Positions 1 to 7,008 are shown, counted from the first letter of the stretch. The stretch: 14,214 bases of DNA from an uncultured Methanomassiliicoccales archaeon (GCA_938004075.1 CALKWP010000074.1:1-14214); one strand, 5' to 3'. The notes: a model not told the origin generated them from the sequence alone. Translations and numbers: made by a program.

Positions 1-118
1 CCGGTTGGATGACCATATTGTCATATGCGGTATTCGCAGCCACCGGCTGGAAAGTTACGGTCATCATCATCAAAACACACGCGATAGATATCATCCCGGT
101 CATGAATTTGCATCTCAT
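1..118 (-). CDS. Secreted protein, N-terminal fragment (runs off the window edge)
   Basis: Only the first 39 codons are present. The start ATG (116-118) follows a perfect GGAGGAG ribosome site at 125-131 with a 6-nt gap, so the start is well fixed. The translation opens MRCKFMTGMISIACV, continues with a Met/Val-rich hydrophobic stretch to about residue 24, and then reads QPVAANTAYDN, a typical Sec signal peptide with an A-x-A-like cleavage site near residue 28. The mature protein therefore begins just before the edge and its function cannot be told. It is divergent from the recombinase across an AT-rich intergenic block. Export is a sequence-based call; the identity is unknown. Confidence 0.72.
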   Translation of the reverse strand, partial: MRCKFMTGMISIACVLMMMTVTFQPVAANTAYDNMVIQP

Positions 119-205
119 GGTTTACTCCTCCACATCGTTTAAGAGAATGCCTGATTTATTGATTTGGAACCCTCTCCGACTCATGCCACAGATAAAGGTA
201 TTTTA

Positions 206-220
206 GGTATAAAAATATAA
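206..220 (-). promoter_or_regulatory. Putative TATA box for the secreted-protein gene
   Basis: Read on the minus strand this is TTATATTTTTATACC, an archaeal box-A-like element. A transcript starting about 25 nt downstream would have a leader of roughly 60 nt carrying the GGAGGAG site. A perfect 10-bp palindrome TAGCATGCTA flanked by A-tracts lies just upstream at 232-241 and could be an operator. The whole 180-360 stretch is very AT-rich, so the box position is only indicative. Confidence 0.3.
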
Positions 221-426
221 TTAATAAAAAATAGCATGCTAAAAAAGAATATAGTCGATTTACCAAATTTAACATTTTAATAACAAAATAATGTAATAGC
301 AATTGACCACTTTACATCTCCAATCTATATTCAAATAATAACATACCATTAACAGACAGGCACTTTGATTTTGTTCACATATCCGTCCCCGTGAACCCCC
401 CCGTAGAGCAAGAAAAAATTTGCGCG

Positions 427-501
427 AACTCTGTTCGCCGTTTAACCTCTGTTATGCAAGGTTGCGTAGCAATCTTGCACATGTTCTCTCCGTTCCGAGT
501 T
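427..501. repeat. Structured element 1: AACTC...GAGTT termini with internal hairpin
   Basis: Terminal inverted arms AACTC (427-431) and GAGTT (497-501) enclose a strong hairpin: TGCAAGGTTGC (455-465), loop GTA, GCAATCTTGCA (469-479), 10 of 11 pairs plus one G-T. The core GCGTAGC is at 464-470. A smaller element at 576-616 shares the same termini and the same GCGTAGC core. The function is unknown. Confidence 0.45.
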
Positions 502-575
502 GGTTAAACGAAGGCGGCAGGATTGAATGATTTTCGCCTGCCTGGCCAATGCCGGGGAGACGAAAAATTTCCTTT

Positions 576-616
576 AACTCCTATTAAGCGTAGCTCTGCT
601 TCGCTTATTTGGAGTT
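576..616. repeat. Structured element 2: 41-nt imperfect hairpin upstream of the recombinase
   Basis: The pairing blocks are AACTCC (576-581) with GGAGTT (611-616), TAAGCG (585-590) with CGCTTA (602-607), and AGC (592-594) with GCT (598-600), closing a TCT loop. The mismatches are a 3-nt internal loop and a T-T pair. It carries the GCGTAGC core (588-594) also seen at 464-470 and ends 50 bases before the recombinase ATG. It could fold in RNA or in single-stranded DNA. Confidence 0.55.
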
Positions 617-665
617 ATTCGGGTTTTTGCGAAGTTTATTATGGGCGGTCACCTTTTCTTTCTCT

Positions 666-1481
666 ATGCCCTTCGACCCCATTAATGTCACTGCCGCAGA
701 CCGTTACACCCTCATCGGCAAGCTCATGGAGGAGGTGAAGCTCCGCAAATATTCCTACAAAACCGGCAGGCTCTACATATCCATGGTCCGCCGATGGCTG
801 CTCTCCGGCCAATCCGCCCGCGACTTCATCCTCTCATACTCGGATGCCAGCGCATCCACGATGAGGGTGGCGAACTTCGCGCTGAAATTTTTCTATGAAA
901 CGGTTCTGCGGGAGCCGTTCCCCGAGGACATACCTCTTGCCGGCAAGGACGCGAAACTTCCGACGGTGCTATCCCGGGACGAGGTCAAGGCCATGCTTTC
1001 AGGCACCGAGAATGCCAAGCATAAGGCGTTGCTGGGGGCGCTGTACTATGGCGGGCTGCGGCTGTCGGAAGCAATCAACCTGAACTGGGAGGACTTGGAT
1101 ATCGGCAGGATGGTGATTCATGTGCGGAATGCAAAGGGCAGGAAGGATCGGATGGTTTTTCTGCATCCTGAGCTAAAGTTGCTGCTGGGCGCCTACAAAC
1201 CTGAAGGCCGCGAGGGCTTGGTGTTCATTTCCGGATATTCCGACGGGAAGTACGTTTCGAAGTCTGTTCAGCTCGTTGTGAAGGATGCTGCTGCAAGGGC
1301 CCGGATAAAGAAGAACGTCACGCCGCACACCCTGCGCCACAGCTTCGCCACCCATCTCCTGGAAGGGGGCGCGGACATACGGTACATCCAGAAGTTACTG
1401 GGCCACAAAGACCTGAAGACAACCCAGATCTACACCCATGTAGCGGAGACGGACATGGCGCGGCTGGCAGGGATGCTCTAA
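666..1481 (+). CDS. xerA: XerA/XerC/D-like tyrosine recombinase
   Basis: Site-specific recombinase that cleaves and rejoins DNA through a tyrosine. With the ATG at 666 it has 271 residues, the usual size for archaeal XerA. An N-terminal SAM-like core-binding domain (about 15-90) is followed by the catalytic domain. The active-site set is complete: Arg132 in GGLRLSEA, a hairpin Lys in NAKGRKDR (about 158-160), His221 and Arg224 in HTLRHSFATHLL, His247 in LLGHKDLKTT, and the nucleophile Tyr256 in IYTHV. The frame opens earlier with a TTG at 609, but those 19 residues are outside the family and there is no ribosome site. A TATA-like TTTATTAT at 635-642 lies about 28 bp before 666, which fits a leaderless mRNA. 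The insert typical of integron integrases is absent. It overlaps the convergent GNAT by 4 bp. The chromosomal-dimer role is inferred from the family. Confidence 0.9.
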   Translation: MPFDPINVTAADRYTLIGKLMEEVKLRKYSYKTGRLYISMVRRWLLSGQSARDFILSYSDASASTMRVANFALKFFYETVLREPFPEDIPLAGKDAKLPTVLSRDEVKAMLSGTENAKHKALLGALYYGGLRLSEAINLNWEDLDIGRMVIHVRNAKGRKDRMVFLHPELKLLLGAYKPEGREGLVFISGYSDGKYVSKSVQLVVKDAAARARIKKNVTPHTLRHSFATHLLEGGADIRYIQKLLGHKDLKTTQIYTHVAETDMARLAGML

Positions 1482-1942
1482 TCCGGGAAGAACTCCATCT
1501 CCCCGGGCACATCCGTGAAACCGTACTTCTCATACACCCGCCGGCCTGCCTTGGAGGTGTTCAGCGCCACCCTGTCGCAGCCGCTCTGCCTCGCTTCTTC
1601 AACCAGGTATTCGAGGAGCTTCGATGCGATGCCTTGGCCGCGGTGCTTCGGCGCGGTGTACATGTTCACCAGGTAGGCCACCTTTCCCGAGGGGTTGGCG
1701 TATGTCGGGGGAACATGGTGCATGCATAGGCCGCCGGTCGCCACGATGGCGCCTATGTCTATGGCCACCCAAGCGATGAAGCTGCCGTCCGGGATGTGCG
1801 CCCTGAAATACTCGGCGGTCCGCGCCCGGAAATCTTCGAGGCTGATCTTGCAGTCCGAATCCTCGCGCTCGGCCCGCATGGCCATCCTCATCTCCACCAG
1901 CTCATCCAGATCCTCGGCTGTCGCCCTGCGGTATTCCATCAT
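1478..1942 (-). CDS. GNAT-family N-acetyltransferase
   Basis: Transfers an acetyl group from acetyl-CoA to an amine; the substrate is not evident. The protein is about 154 residues, a full single GNAT domain. The acetyl-CoA loop (motif A) reads YTAPKHRGQGIASKLLEYL, with the R/Q-x-x-G-x-G/A pattern, preceded by the strand GKVAYLVNM. The C-terminal Y-E-K-Y-G-F motif (motif B) is also present. Start choice: the frame can begin at a GTG (1948) overlapping the TGA of the upstream gene, or at ATG 1942. An AGGA site ending 7 nt before 1942 favours the ATG. It is downstream of, and almost touching, the propeller lipoprotein gene, so the two are probably cotranscribed. Confidence 0.88.
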   Translation of the reverse strand: MMEYRRATAEDLDELVEMRMAMRAEREDSDCKISLEDFRARTAEYFRAHIPDGSFIAWVAIDIGAIVATGGLCMHHVPPTYANPSGKVAYLVNMYTAPKHRGQGIASKLLEYLVEEARQSGCDRVALNTSKAGRRVYEKYGFTDVPGEMEFFPD

Positions 1943-1944
1943 GC

Positions 1945-2916
1945 TCACTTCCTGTACGCTACGTAAATATCGGCCTCAATCATGACGCCGTCCTCGTAAT
2001 AATGATGCACGAAATATAGGTTCCCGGCATTGTCCAGCGTCGGCTCCCCGGCGAACTGCGAAATTATCAATTCAGGCGCTCCCCACTCTCCGCCGACCTT
2101 CACCGAGCGGAATATTCCCGGGGTGCCGAGGTATGTCCTGGTGAACCACATCTCGTTGCCGTCCTGGGAGATATATGGGTAGCCGTCCATCTCAGCGGAA
2201 TTCACGGCCTGGATGTTCATAGGGTCCGACCACGAATCTCCGGCCCGCGTCGTGACCCAGATGTCGTAATTTCCCTTACCGCCGGACCTTGCCGAGTGGA
2301 AGTAAAGCTCATCCCCGCGGATGTGCACCTCGCCAATCTGGATCTCCTTCATCAGGCGGTCCCCGGAATACTCCCAGTTCACCCATTTTCCATCAACAAG
2401 TTCAGCGGTGAACATGTTGACGCCCTCGTAACCTTCCCGGGCTGAAGCGAACCACATCTCGCTGCCCTGTATCGCCACGGCCCCGTCCAGCGCCAGCTTG
2501 CCCGGCTCCTGGAGCCAGACGCGCTCCGGTTCGGTCCAGGTGCCGCCGACCTTCCTGGAAACCCACACCCCGGTAACATCGTCCAGCAGTTGCTTCTCGG
2601 GTGGAACCCTCACATCCGGCGTGAAGAAGAAGTACATGGTGTCGCCGTCCGGAAGTATGAAAGGCGAATCCTCCGCCCCGGCAGTGTTCACCGGCCCGGG
2701 CATCGGAACCGGGTCCTGGAAAAGCGTCGAATGAAGAATCGGGGGGTGCTGGTCCGTCTCCGGGCCTCTTTTCGCGATGTCAAGTGGCAGCTTCTCAGCC
2801 CTCGTGACATCTGGATATTCAGGATCCTCACCGCCGTCGAACCACCCGCAGGAAAAGAGCACGGCAAAGACCACAACCACACTGAAGCAGGCTTTGAATT
2901 TCGTCATCTTACCCAT
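1945..2916 (-). CDS. Probable exported lipoprotein with PD40/WD40-like beta-propeller repeats
   Basis: 323 residues. The N-terminus is Lys-rich, followed by a hydrophobic stretch FSVVVVFAVLFSC; Cys23 after LFS resembles a lipobox, so the protein is probably exported and lipid-anchored. The rest contains repeated TolB/PD40-type blades: SPFILPDGDTMYFFF, AIQGSEMWFASARE, HIRGDELYFHSAR, YPYISQDGNEMWFTRT and TLDNAGNLYFVHH, each with the (D)G-x-x-(M/L)(W/Y)F pattern. The blades suggest a ligand- or protein-binding surface domain without visible catalytic residues. A minus-strand TATA-like CTTAAATA at 2941-2948 is about 28 bp before ATG 2916, consistent with a leaderless transcript; ATG 2907 is an alternative start. 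The specific role is unknown. Confidence 0.82.
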   Translation of the reverse strand: MGKMTKFKACFSVVVVFAVLFSCGWFDGGEDPEYPDVTRAEKLPLDIAKRGPETDQHPPILHSTLFQDPVPMPGPVNTAGAEDSPFILPDGDTMYFFFTPDVRVPPEKQLLDDVTGVWVSRKVGGTWTEPERVWLQEPGKLALDGAVAIQGSEMWFASAREGYEGVNMFTAELVDGKWVNWEYSGDRLMKEIQIGEVHIRGDELYFHSARSGGKGNYDIWVTTRAGDSWSDPMNIQAVNSAEMDGYPYISQDGNEMWFTRTYLGTPGIFRSVKVGGEWGAPELIISQFAGEPTLDNAGNLYFVHHYYEDGVMIEADIYVAYRK

Positions 2917-3016
2917 CTCAATATTGAATGGCCTGAACCTTATTTAAGCTTAATCGAGATGTGGAATTTGCCTAAAAGTAGAAATATCCCCGCGCGCTTG
3001 TGGATTTGGTGAACAT

Positions 3017-3148
3017 ATGGGTTGCGAATTAGGATTGGAGCCGCAGATGCATGGAAGATGTGAACGCTGGCTCGGCACCAGGGGCATGTCATCCCAGCCC
3101 ACGTTGGGCAATATCTGCGATTACTGCCACTACCAGATAAAGGAATGA
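3017..3148 (+). CDS. 43-residue Cys-rich (zinc-ribbon-like) small protein
   Basis: An unlisted small frame beginning MGCELGLEPQMHG and ending NICDYCHYQIKE. It has four cysteines (3, 15, 34, 37), including a C-x-x-C-H at the end, and His12 and His38, enough ligands for a zinc site. A GGTGA ribosome site at 3008-3012 lies 4 nt before the ATG, which is why I believe it is real. Its TGA (3146-3148) is in the same frame as the following GNAT, and the GNAT's GAGGTGG ribosome site overlaps this stop, so the two are likely translationally coupled. No family is recognised. It could also be the N-terminal part of a GNAT fusion broken by the TGA. Confidence 0.6.
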   Translation: MGCELGLEPQMHGRCERWLGTRGMSSQPTLGNICDYCHYQIKE

Positions 3149-3157
3149 GGTGGCATA

Positions 3158-4087
3158 CTGGCTACCCCAGAAATTCGGCCCGCAGGGCGAGAGGATATTT
3201 CTGATATCATCGACATGCAGGCAATAGTCTGGCAGGATCATTTTTTCAGGGAGCGCAATATGAGAGTTCCCATAATGAGGCGTTCTCTCCGCAACATGGA
3301 GTATTACATGGGCAAGGACCCTGGCGGCAGCTTTGTGGCGCTTGACGGGAAAAAGGTCATCGGCAGCATTCTCTCCCACACCTGGGGCAGTGTCGGGTGG
3401 TTCGGCCCTCTTGAAGTCAATCCTGTATGCCAGGACAAGGGATATGGGAAATCGCTGGTTGCCGCGTCCATAGATTATCTGAAGTCAAGGGGCTGCACCA
3501 CAATCGGCTGCGAAACAATGGCCAGCAGCCCGCGCAACATCGCATTCTACATGAAGCAGGGATTCAAGGCAAAGGCCATATCCCATGTGCTGTACAAGAG
3601 GCTGGCGCCGGTGCTGCCGGATGCGGAAGTTCCCGGGACCAGGCCGTTCGATTCAGGAAAAGACCTGGCAGGCTGCAAAGAAATGTGGGAAGCCATAGTC
3701 CCCGGGTTGGATTACTCCCCGGAGCTTGCCAGCCTTACCGCGGGGAAGCTTGGGGAGGCATGGGTTGTGGATACTGAAGCGGGCCCGGCGCATGCGATCG
3801 TTCACACCTATGAGATGTTCGAGGAGAGCCAGAACGCCATAATCAAGCTCATGGTGGCAGGCAAAAACGATGATGCGATTGCGGGAAAGCTCCTGGATCG
3901 CTGCGAGATGGCCGGGGCGATTGCAGGCAAGACAGGCATGTTCCTGAGGACATATGACGCCAATCCGCCGGAGCTGAATTGGTTCTTCAAAAGGGGATAT
4001 GAGCTTCAGGGCAATTCCGTGAGGCTCATTCTCCAGGGCCAGGATGAAGGCGCGGACATGCTACATGTTTCATGCTGGTCCGGATGA
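3158..4087 (+). CDS. Two-domain GNAT acetyltransferase (apparent CUG start)
   Basis: The first half is a canonical GNAT domain: strand SFVALDGKKVIGSILSH, then FGPLEVNPVCQDKGYGKSLV with the Q-x-x-G-x-G acetyl-CoA loop, and IAFYMKQGFK. The second half looks like a degenerate second GNAT domain without a clear Q/R-x-x-G-x-G loop, an arrangement known in tandem GNATs. The first conventional start (ATG 3215) would cut off the beta-1 strand and first-helix start. The frame upstream reads ATPEIRPAGREDISDIID, an ideal GNAT opening. The only fitting initiator is CTG at 3158, 5 nt after a GAGGTG ribosome site (3147-3152). With this start the product is 309 residues. The substrate is unknown. Confidence 0.85.
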   Translation: MATPEIRPAGREDISDIIDMQAIVWQDHFFRERNMRVPIMRRSLRNMEYYMGKDPGGSFVALDGKKVIGSILSHTWGSVGWFGPLEVNPVCQDKGYGKSLVAASIDYLKSRGCTTIGCETMASSPRNIAFYMKQGFKAKAISHVLYKRLAPVLPDAEVPGTRPFDSGKDLAGCKEMWEAIVPGLDYSPELASLTAGKLGEAWVVDTEAGPAHAIVHTYEMFEESQNAIIKLMVAGKNDDAIAGKLLDRCEMAGAIAGKTGMFLRTYDANPPELNWFFKRGYELQGNSVRLILQGQDEGADMLHVSCWSG

Positions 4088-4100
4088 ATTTTTAGCGAAA

Positions 4101-4136
4101 CAATTTAAATCACCCATTCATATCCCATTATAGGAG
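4101..4136 (+). promoter_or_regulatory. Promoter and ribosome site of the FAD oxidoreductase gene
   Basis: A TATA-like AATTTAAATC lies at 4102-4111 and an AGGAG ribosome site at 4132-4136, 9 nt before ATG 4146. Transcription would start near 4130, giving a short leader. A T-run at 4089-4093, just after the preceding GNAT stop, could end its transcript. Confidence 0.5.
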
Positions 4137-4145
4137 ATTGACTTA

Positions 4146-5351
4146 ATGACAGATAATGGCAAGCGGATAATCATCGTGGGCGGAGGGATTGCGGGAGTCA
4201 GAGCTGCCGAGGCAGCCAGGAAGACATCCCCGGAAGCGGAGATAACCCTCATTCATGATGAGCCAGGGCTGCCATACAACAGGCTGAACCTCACCCTGAT
4301 GATTGCCGGCGAGGTATCGCCGGATGAGATGGAGTACAAATCGCTTGCCTGGTACGATGAGAATCGCATCAAACATATCCATGATTCAGTAACTGGCATC
4401 GATAGGGTTTCGAAGGCTGTGACTCTGAAAGGAGATGGGAAGATGAATTACGATGCCCTGGTTATTGCGACCGGGGCCAGTCCGTTCATTCCCCCCATTC
4501 CGGGCGTGGAGAAAGCAGGGGTCACGGGCCTGCGCACCCTCGCCCAGGCAAAGGACATACTGGCGGGGATGAAGGCAGGCACGAAATGCGCATGCATCGG
4601 TGGCGGGCTGCTGGGCATAGAGCTCGCTGTTGGCCTGGCAAAGAGAGGTGGCCATGTGACGATACTGGAAGGCTTCAGCTGGCTTCTTCCCAGACAGCTG
4701 GCTCCCAGAGCCAGCGCCATCCTGAAATCCCGCATCGAGTCGCTGGGCCTCAAGGTCATGTGCGGTGTGAAGGTCGCCAGCATTATGGGAAATGAAAGGG
4801 TGACCGGCGTATCCCTGGAATCCGGCGAGACGCTGGAAGCCGGGATGGTCCTGATATCCGCGGGCGTGCGCCCGAACATGGGGCTGGCAACAGGTTGCGG
4901 CCTGGAAACCAGGAAAGGCGTCAAAGTGGACGATGACATGGCCACATCCGACCCGGCGATATTCGCGGCCGGCGACGTGACGGAGCACGCTGGCATCATT
5001 TACGGCCTCTGGCCTGCGGCAATGGAGCAGGGCAAGGTGGCCGGCACCAATGCGGCCGGCGGCAAGGCCGAGTTCAAGGGCATCGCGCCATCCGCATTCC
5101 TGAAGGTTGTCGGCGTGGATGTGTTCAGCATCGGGGACTTCATGGGAGAGGGTGCCAGAATTATCGAGAAGGAAGACGCTGGAAACTATGTAAGGCTTGC
5201 AATCAAGGACGGAATTCTGATAGGCGCCAACTTGGTGGGTGACACCACCGCTGCATTGCCCATCAAGGCCGCGGTCTCCAAGGCGGAGCCGGTAGGCGGC
5301 AACGAGAGGCTACTGAGACTGTTCCCGGAACTGGCTAATTCCCCAGAATGA
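4146..5351 (+). CDS. FAD-dependent NADH oxidoreductase (rubredoxin/nitrite-reductase-type)
   Basis: 401-residue pyridine-nucleotide-disulfide-oxidoreductase-fold flavoprotein, cytosolic. The FAD dinucleotide motif VGGGIAGVRAAE is at residues 11-22, the ATG motif ALVIATGASP at 104-113, and the NAD-binding motif IGGGLLGIELA at 151-161, with an acidic Glu175 at the end of the next strand (suggesting NADH over NADPH). The second FAD motif IFAAGDVTEH is at 272-281. The C-terminal 85 residues (KVVGVDVFSIGDF...YVRLAIKDGILIGANLVGD) match the C-terminal domain of NADH:rubredoxin reductases and NirB-like proteins. There is no CxxC redox pair, so it is not a thioredoxin reductase. The likely acceptor is rubredoxin or another small redox protein; none is encoded here. 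It sits between acetyltransferase genes with its own promoter. Confidence 0.88.
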   Translation: MTDNGKRIIIVGGGIAGVRAAEAARKTSPEAEITLIHDEPGLPYNRLNLTLMIAGEVSPDEMEYKSLAWYDENRIKHIHDSVTGIDRVSKAVTLKGDGKMNYDALVIATGASPFIPPIPGVEKAGVTGLRTLAQAKDILAGMKAGTKCACIGGGLLGIELAVGLAKRGGHVTILEGFSWLLPRQLAPRASAILKSRIESLGLKVMCGVKVASIMGNERVTGVSLESGETLEAGMVLISAGVRPNMGLATGCGLETRKGVKVDDDMATSDPAIFAAGDVTEHAGIIYGLWPAAMEQGKVAGTNAAGGKAEFKGIAPSAFLKVVGVDVFSIGDFMGEGARIIEKEDAGNYVRLAIKDGILIGANLVGDTTAALPIKAAVSKAEPVGGNERLLRLFPELANSPE

Positions 5352-5387
5352 ATAAATAGAAGCACATGGATTCAGTGGTTCGATAAC

Positions 5388-5927
5388 ATGGGCTCCGATG
5401 CAATTCCGCACATCACTTTCAAGCCGATGGAAGAAGATGCCATCATCGAGATTGCCAAGCGCCAATCAGGTTCGGACCTGGCCGACATGTTCGATTCCAT
5501 TCCTAACTGGGCGCCTCTGACAACGGCGCAGCTTAAAGAGAAAATCGCGGACGAGCTGAAGAAGCCGCGGACCGCGGTCTTCGCCATTCATTCAGGCGAA
5601 GAGCTTGTTGGCATCGGAGAATGGTCGGCCAGCTGGGACACCTGGTCGCCCTACTCATGGTTCATTGTTCTGCCGGAGCACAGGCGCAAGGGCTTCGGAA
5701 CCGCCATAGCATCAATCCTTCTCGATAAATGCTTCCTGGAGCATCCGGGGCATGAGCTGGCGGTCGGCATATCCGACTCAAATGCCGAGGCAGCCGGCCT
5801 GCTCAACAAACTGGGTTTCAAGGAGATTGGCAGGATGCGCAGGGTCGGCGTTGAAGGCGGGAAATACCGCGATATTCTTTTCTTCGACATCCTGAAATCC
5901 GAATACCTGGCAGGGGTGAGGCCATGA
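5388..5927 (+). CDS. GNAT-family N-acetyltransferase (RimJ/RimL-like)
   Basis: 179 residues. The acetyl-CoA loop is LPEHRRKGFGTAIASILLD (R-x-x-G-x-G) after the strand YSWFIVLP, and a late motif NAEAAGLLNKLGFKEIGRMRR is typical of this superfamily. The substrate may be a protein N-terminus or a small amine; this cannot be resolved. A TATA-like AATAAATA at 5351-5358, right after the oxidoreductase stop, suggests its own promoter and a nearly leaderless mRNA, as no clear ribosome site precedes ATG 5388. The stop overlaps the next gene's ATG (ATGA at 5924-5927), so the two GNATs are translationally coupled. Confidence 0.88.
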   Translation: MGSDAIPHITFKPMEEDAIIEIAKRQSGSDLADMFDSIPNWAPLTTAQLKEKIADELKKPRTAVFAIHSGEELVGIGEWSASWDTWSPYSWFIVLPEHRRKGFGTAIASILLDKCFLEHPGHELAVGISDSNAEAAGLLNKLGFKEIGRMRRVGVEGGKYRDILFFDILKSEYLAGVRP

Positions 5928-6484
5928 GAGATAACCTCCAGGGGAAATTGGTCCGCCTCAGGCCGGTGAGGGAGGATGATTACGAGTATTTCGCAGGCTT
6001 GAAGAACAACCTTCTCACCCAGGCATGGAATCAACGGTTGCCGCTGAATTTCACGGCTGAGAAGATGAAGAAGAGATTCCAGGAAGCGAACGATAAACCC
6101 CATTCCGCCATACTGGCCATTGAAACGCTTGATGGGACGCTGGTCGGCAACATAAACTATCATGAGGAACTTCCCAGGTTCAGCGCGTCATTCGGCATAG
6201 CAATGGGCCGTGAGCATTGGGGAAAGGGCATGGGGGAGGAGGCACAGGAATTGATAATCGAATTTCTGTTCATCCAGCGCGGCGTCCAGGTTGTTCGGCT
6301 ATGGACCCAGGGCGGGTTCCCGTGGGCGGTAAAGGCCGCGCAGAAGCTCGGGTTCAAGCCCATGATACGGTTCAGGGACAACACCATAATCGACGGAAGG
6401 ATTGTAGATACCATCTACATGGATATGCTGAGAGAGGAATATTTCGAATCAAGAAAGCTCGAGGACAATGTCAAAGGCCCCTGA
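5924..6484 (+). CDS. GNAT-family N-acetyltransferase (Acetyltransf_3, RimJ/RimL type)
   Basis: 186 residues. It opens with GKLVRLRPVREDDYEYF, the hallmark N-terminus of RimJ/RimL-type enzymes. The acetyl-CoA loop is GREHWGKGMGEEA (W-G-K-G-x-G), and the C-terminal motif AVKAAQKLGFKPMIRFRD is present. It acts in the cytosol on a protein N-terminus or small molecule; the target is unknown. It begins inside the stop of the preceding GNAT (ATGA overlap), preceded by GGGGTGAGG as ribosome site. The two paralogous enzymes are divergent in sequence, so this is not a recent duplication. It converges on the winged-helix gene with only 2 nt between stops. Confidence 0.9.
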   Translation: MRDNLQGKLVRLRPVREDDYEYFAGLKNNLLTQAWNQRLPLNFTAEKMKKRFQEANDKPHSAILAIETLDGTLVGNINYHEELPRFSASFGIAMGREHWGKGMGEEAQELIIEFLFIQRGVQVVRLWTQGGFPWAVKAAQKLGFKPMIRFRDNTIIDGRIVDTIYMDMLREEYFESRKLEDNVKGP

Positions 6485-6486
6485 TA

Positions 6487-7008
6487 TTAAATTTTGACCA
6501 GCACATCAACCACTCCATCGAGAACCTCATCCGCGATGCTGGCTTGATACGTCACAAGGATATTGCTCACTTTCTCTGGCTCCACAATTTTGAAGATGGA
6601 TTCATTCTCTCTTTTGCTCCTTGCCACAATGCCGGAGCCTACCAACCGTTTCATGTGGAATGAAAGCGCGCCTTTGGTGAATTTGAAATTGGCCAGTACC
6701 TCGGAGAAAGTGGAATCCGGATGGGTGAGCAGGAATATTATTATTCGTCGCGGGGTGCGCATGCGTACGGTCGAGATGACCTGGCGGTCAATGAATTTCA
6801 CCTCTGTCGCGACGAAATAGCCCTTGCGCTTCCCGTCATCGTGAATAGTTACGAGTCCGCCTTTCTCAAGCTGGCCAAGATGGTATTGCAGGTCGCCGAC
6901 GCTGAGGCCGAGTGCCGTCTCCATCTCCCTCAGGTAGGTGCCAGGGTTCGCTGAGATATGCCCGAAGATGGTGCGCCTGCTTTTGAGAGCCAGCAGATCC
7001 TCTTCCAT
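6487..7008 (-). CDS. Tandem winged-helix transcriptional regulator
   Basis: 173 residues with two ArsR/MarR-like winged-helix domains. Domain 1 is at about 8-67 (TYLREMETALGLSVGDLQYHLGQLEKGGLVTI, recognition helix SVGDLQYHLGQL). Domain 2 is at about 83-145 (SEVLANFKFTKGALSFHMKRLVGSGIVARSKR). The double-domain form is frequent in archaeal regulators. No metal-binding Cys cluster is visible, so the effector is unknown. The gene starts 3 nt after the stop of the small membrane-protein gene (7012-7278) and uses GGTGAT inside that gene's end as ribosome site, so the pair is an operon. It may control this operon or respond to a signal sensed at the membrane (inference). Confidence 0.87.
   Translation of the reverse strand: MEEDLLALKSRRTIFGHISANPGTYLREMETALGLSVGDLQYHLGQLEKGGLVTIHDDGKRKGYFVATEVKFIDRQVISTVRMRTPRRIIIFLLTHPDSTFSEVLANFKFTKGALSFHMKRLVGSGIVARSKRENESIFKIVEPEKVSNILVTYQASIADEVLDGVVDVLVKI

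Larger units (their letters stand above)
119..665. other. Intergenic block: AT-rich promoter region, then a hairpin-dense segment
   Basis: No convincing gene lies in these 547 bases. Bases 180-360 are AT-rich and hold the leftward promoter. From 373 to 616 the DNA is packed with inverted repeats: GTTCAC/GTGAAC (373-378 / 391-396), GCGAAC/GTTCGC (424-429 / 433-438), CGTTTAACC/GGTTAAACG (439-447 / 502-510) enclosing an 11-bp-stem hairpin at 455-479, GGCAGG/CCTGCC (516-521 / 537-542), and a long imperfect hairpin at 576-616. The block ends at the recombinase start. This could be a structured RNA, a recombination site or a mobile-element relic. Confidence 0.7.

Noticed and set aside
609..665. N-terminal extension of the recombinase from a TTG start
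   Set aside because: It lies partly inside the hairpin at 576-616, has no ribosome site, and gives residues outside the Xer family; ATG 666 with an upstream TATA-like box fits better.
666..1481. Integron integrase (IntI)
   Set aside because: The segment between the KGRKDR hairpin and the H-x-x-R box is of ordinary Xer length, without the additional IntI domain.
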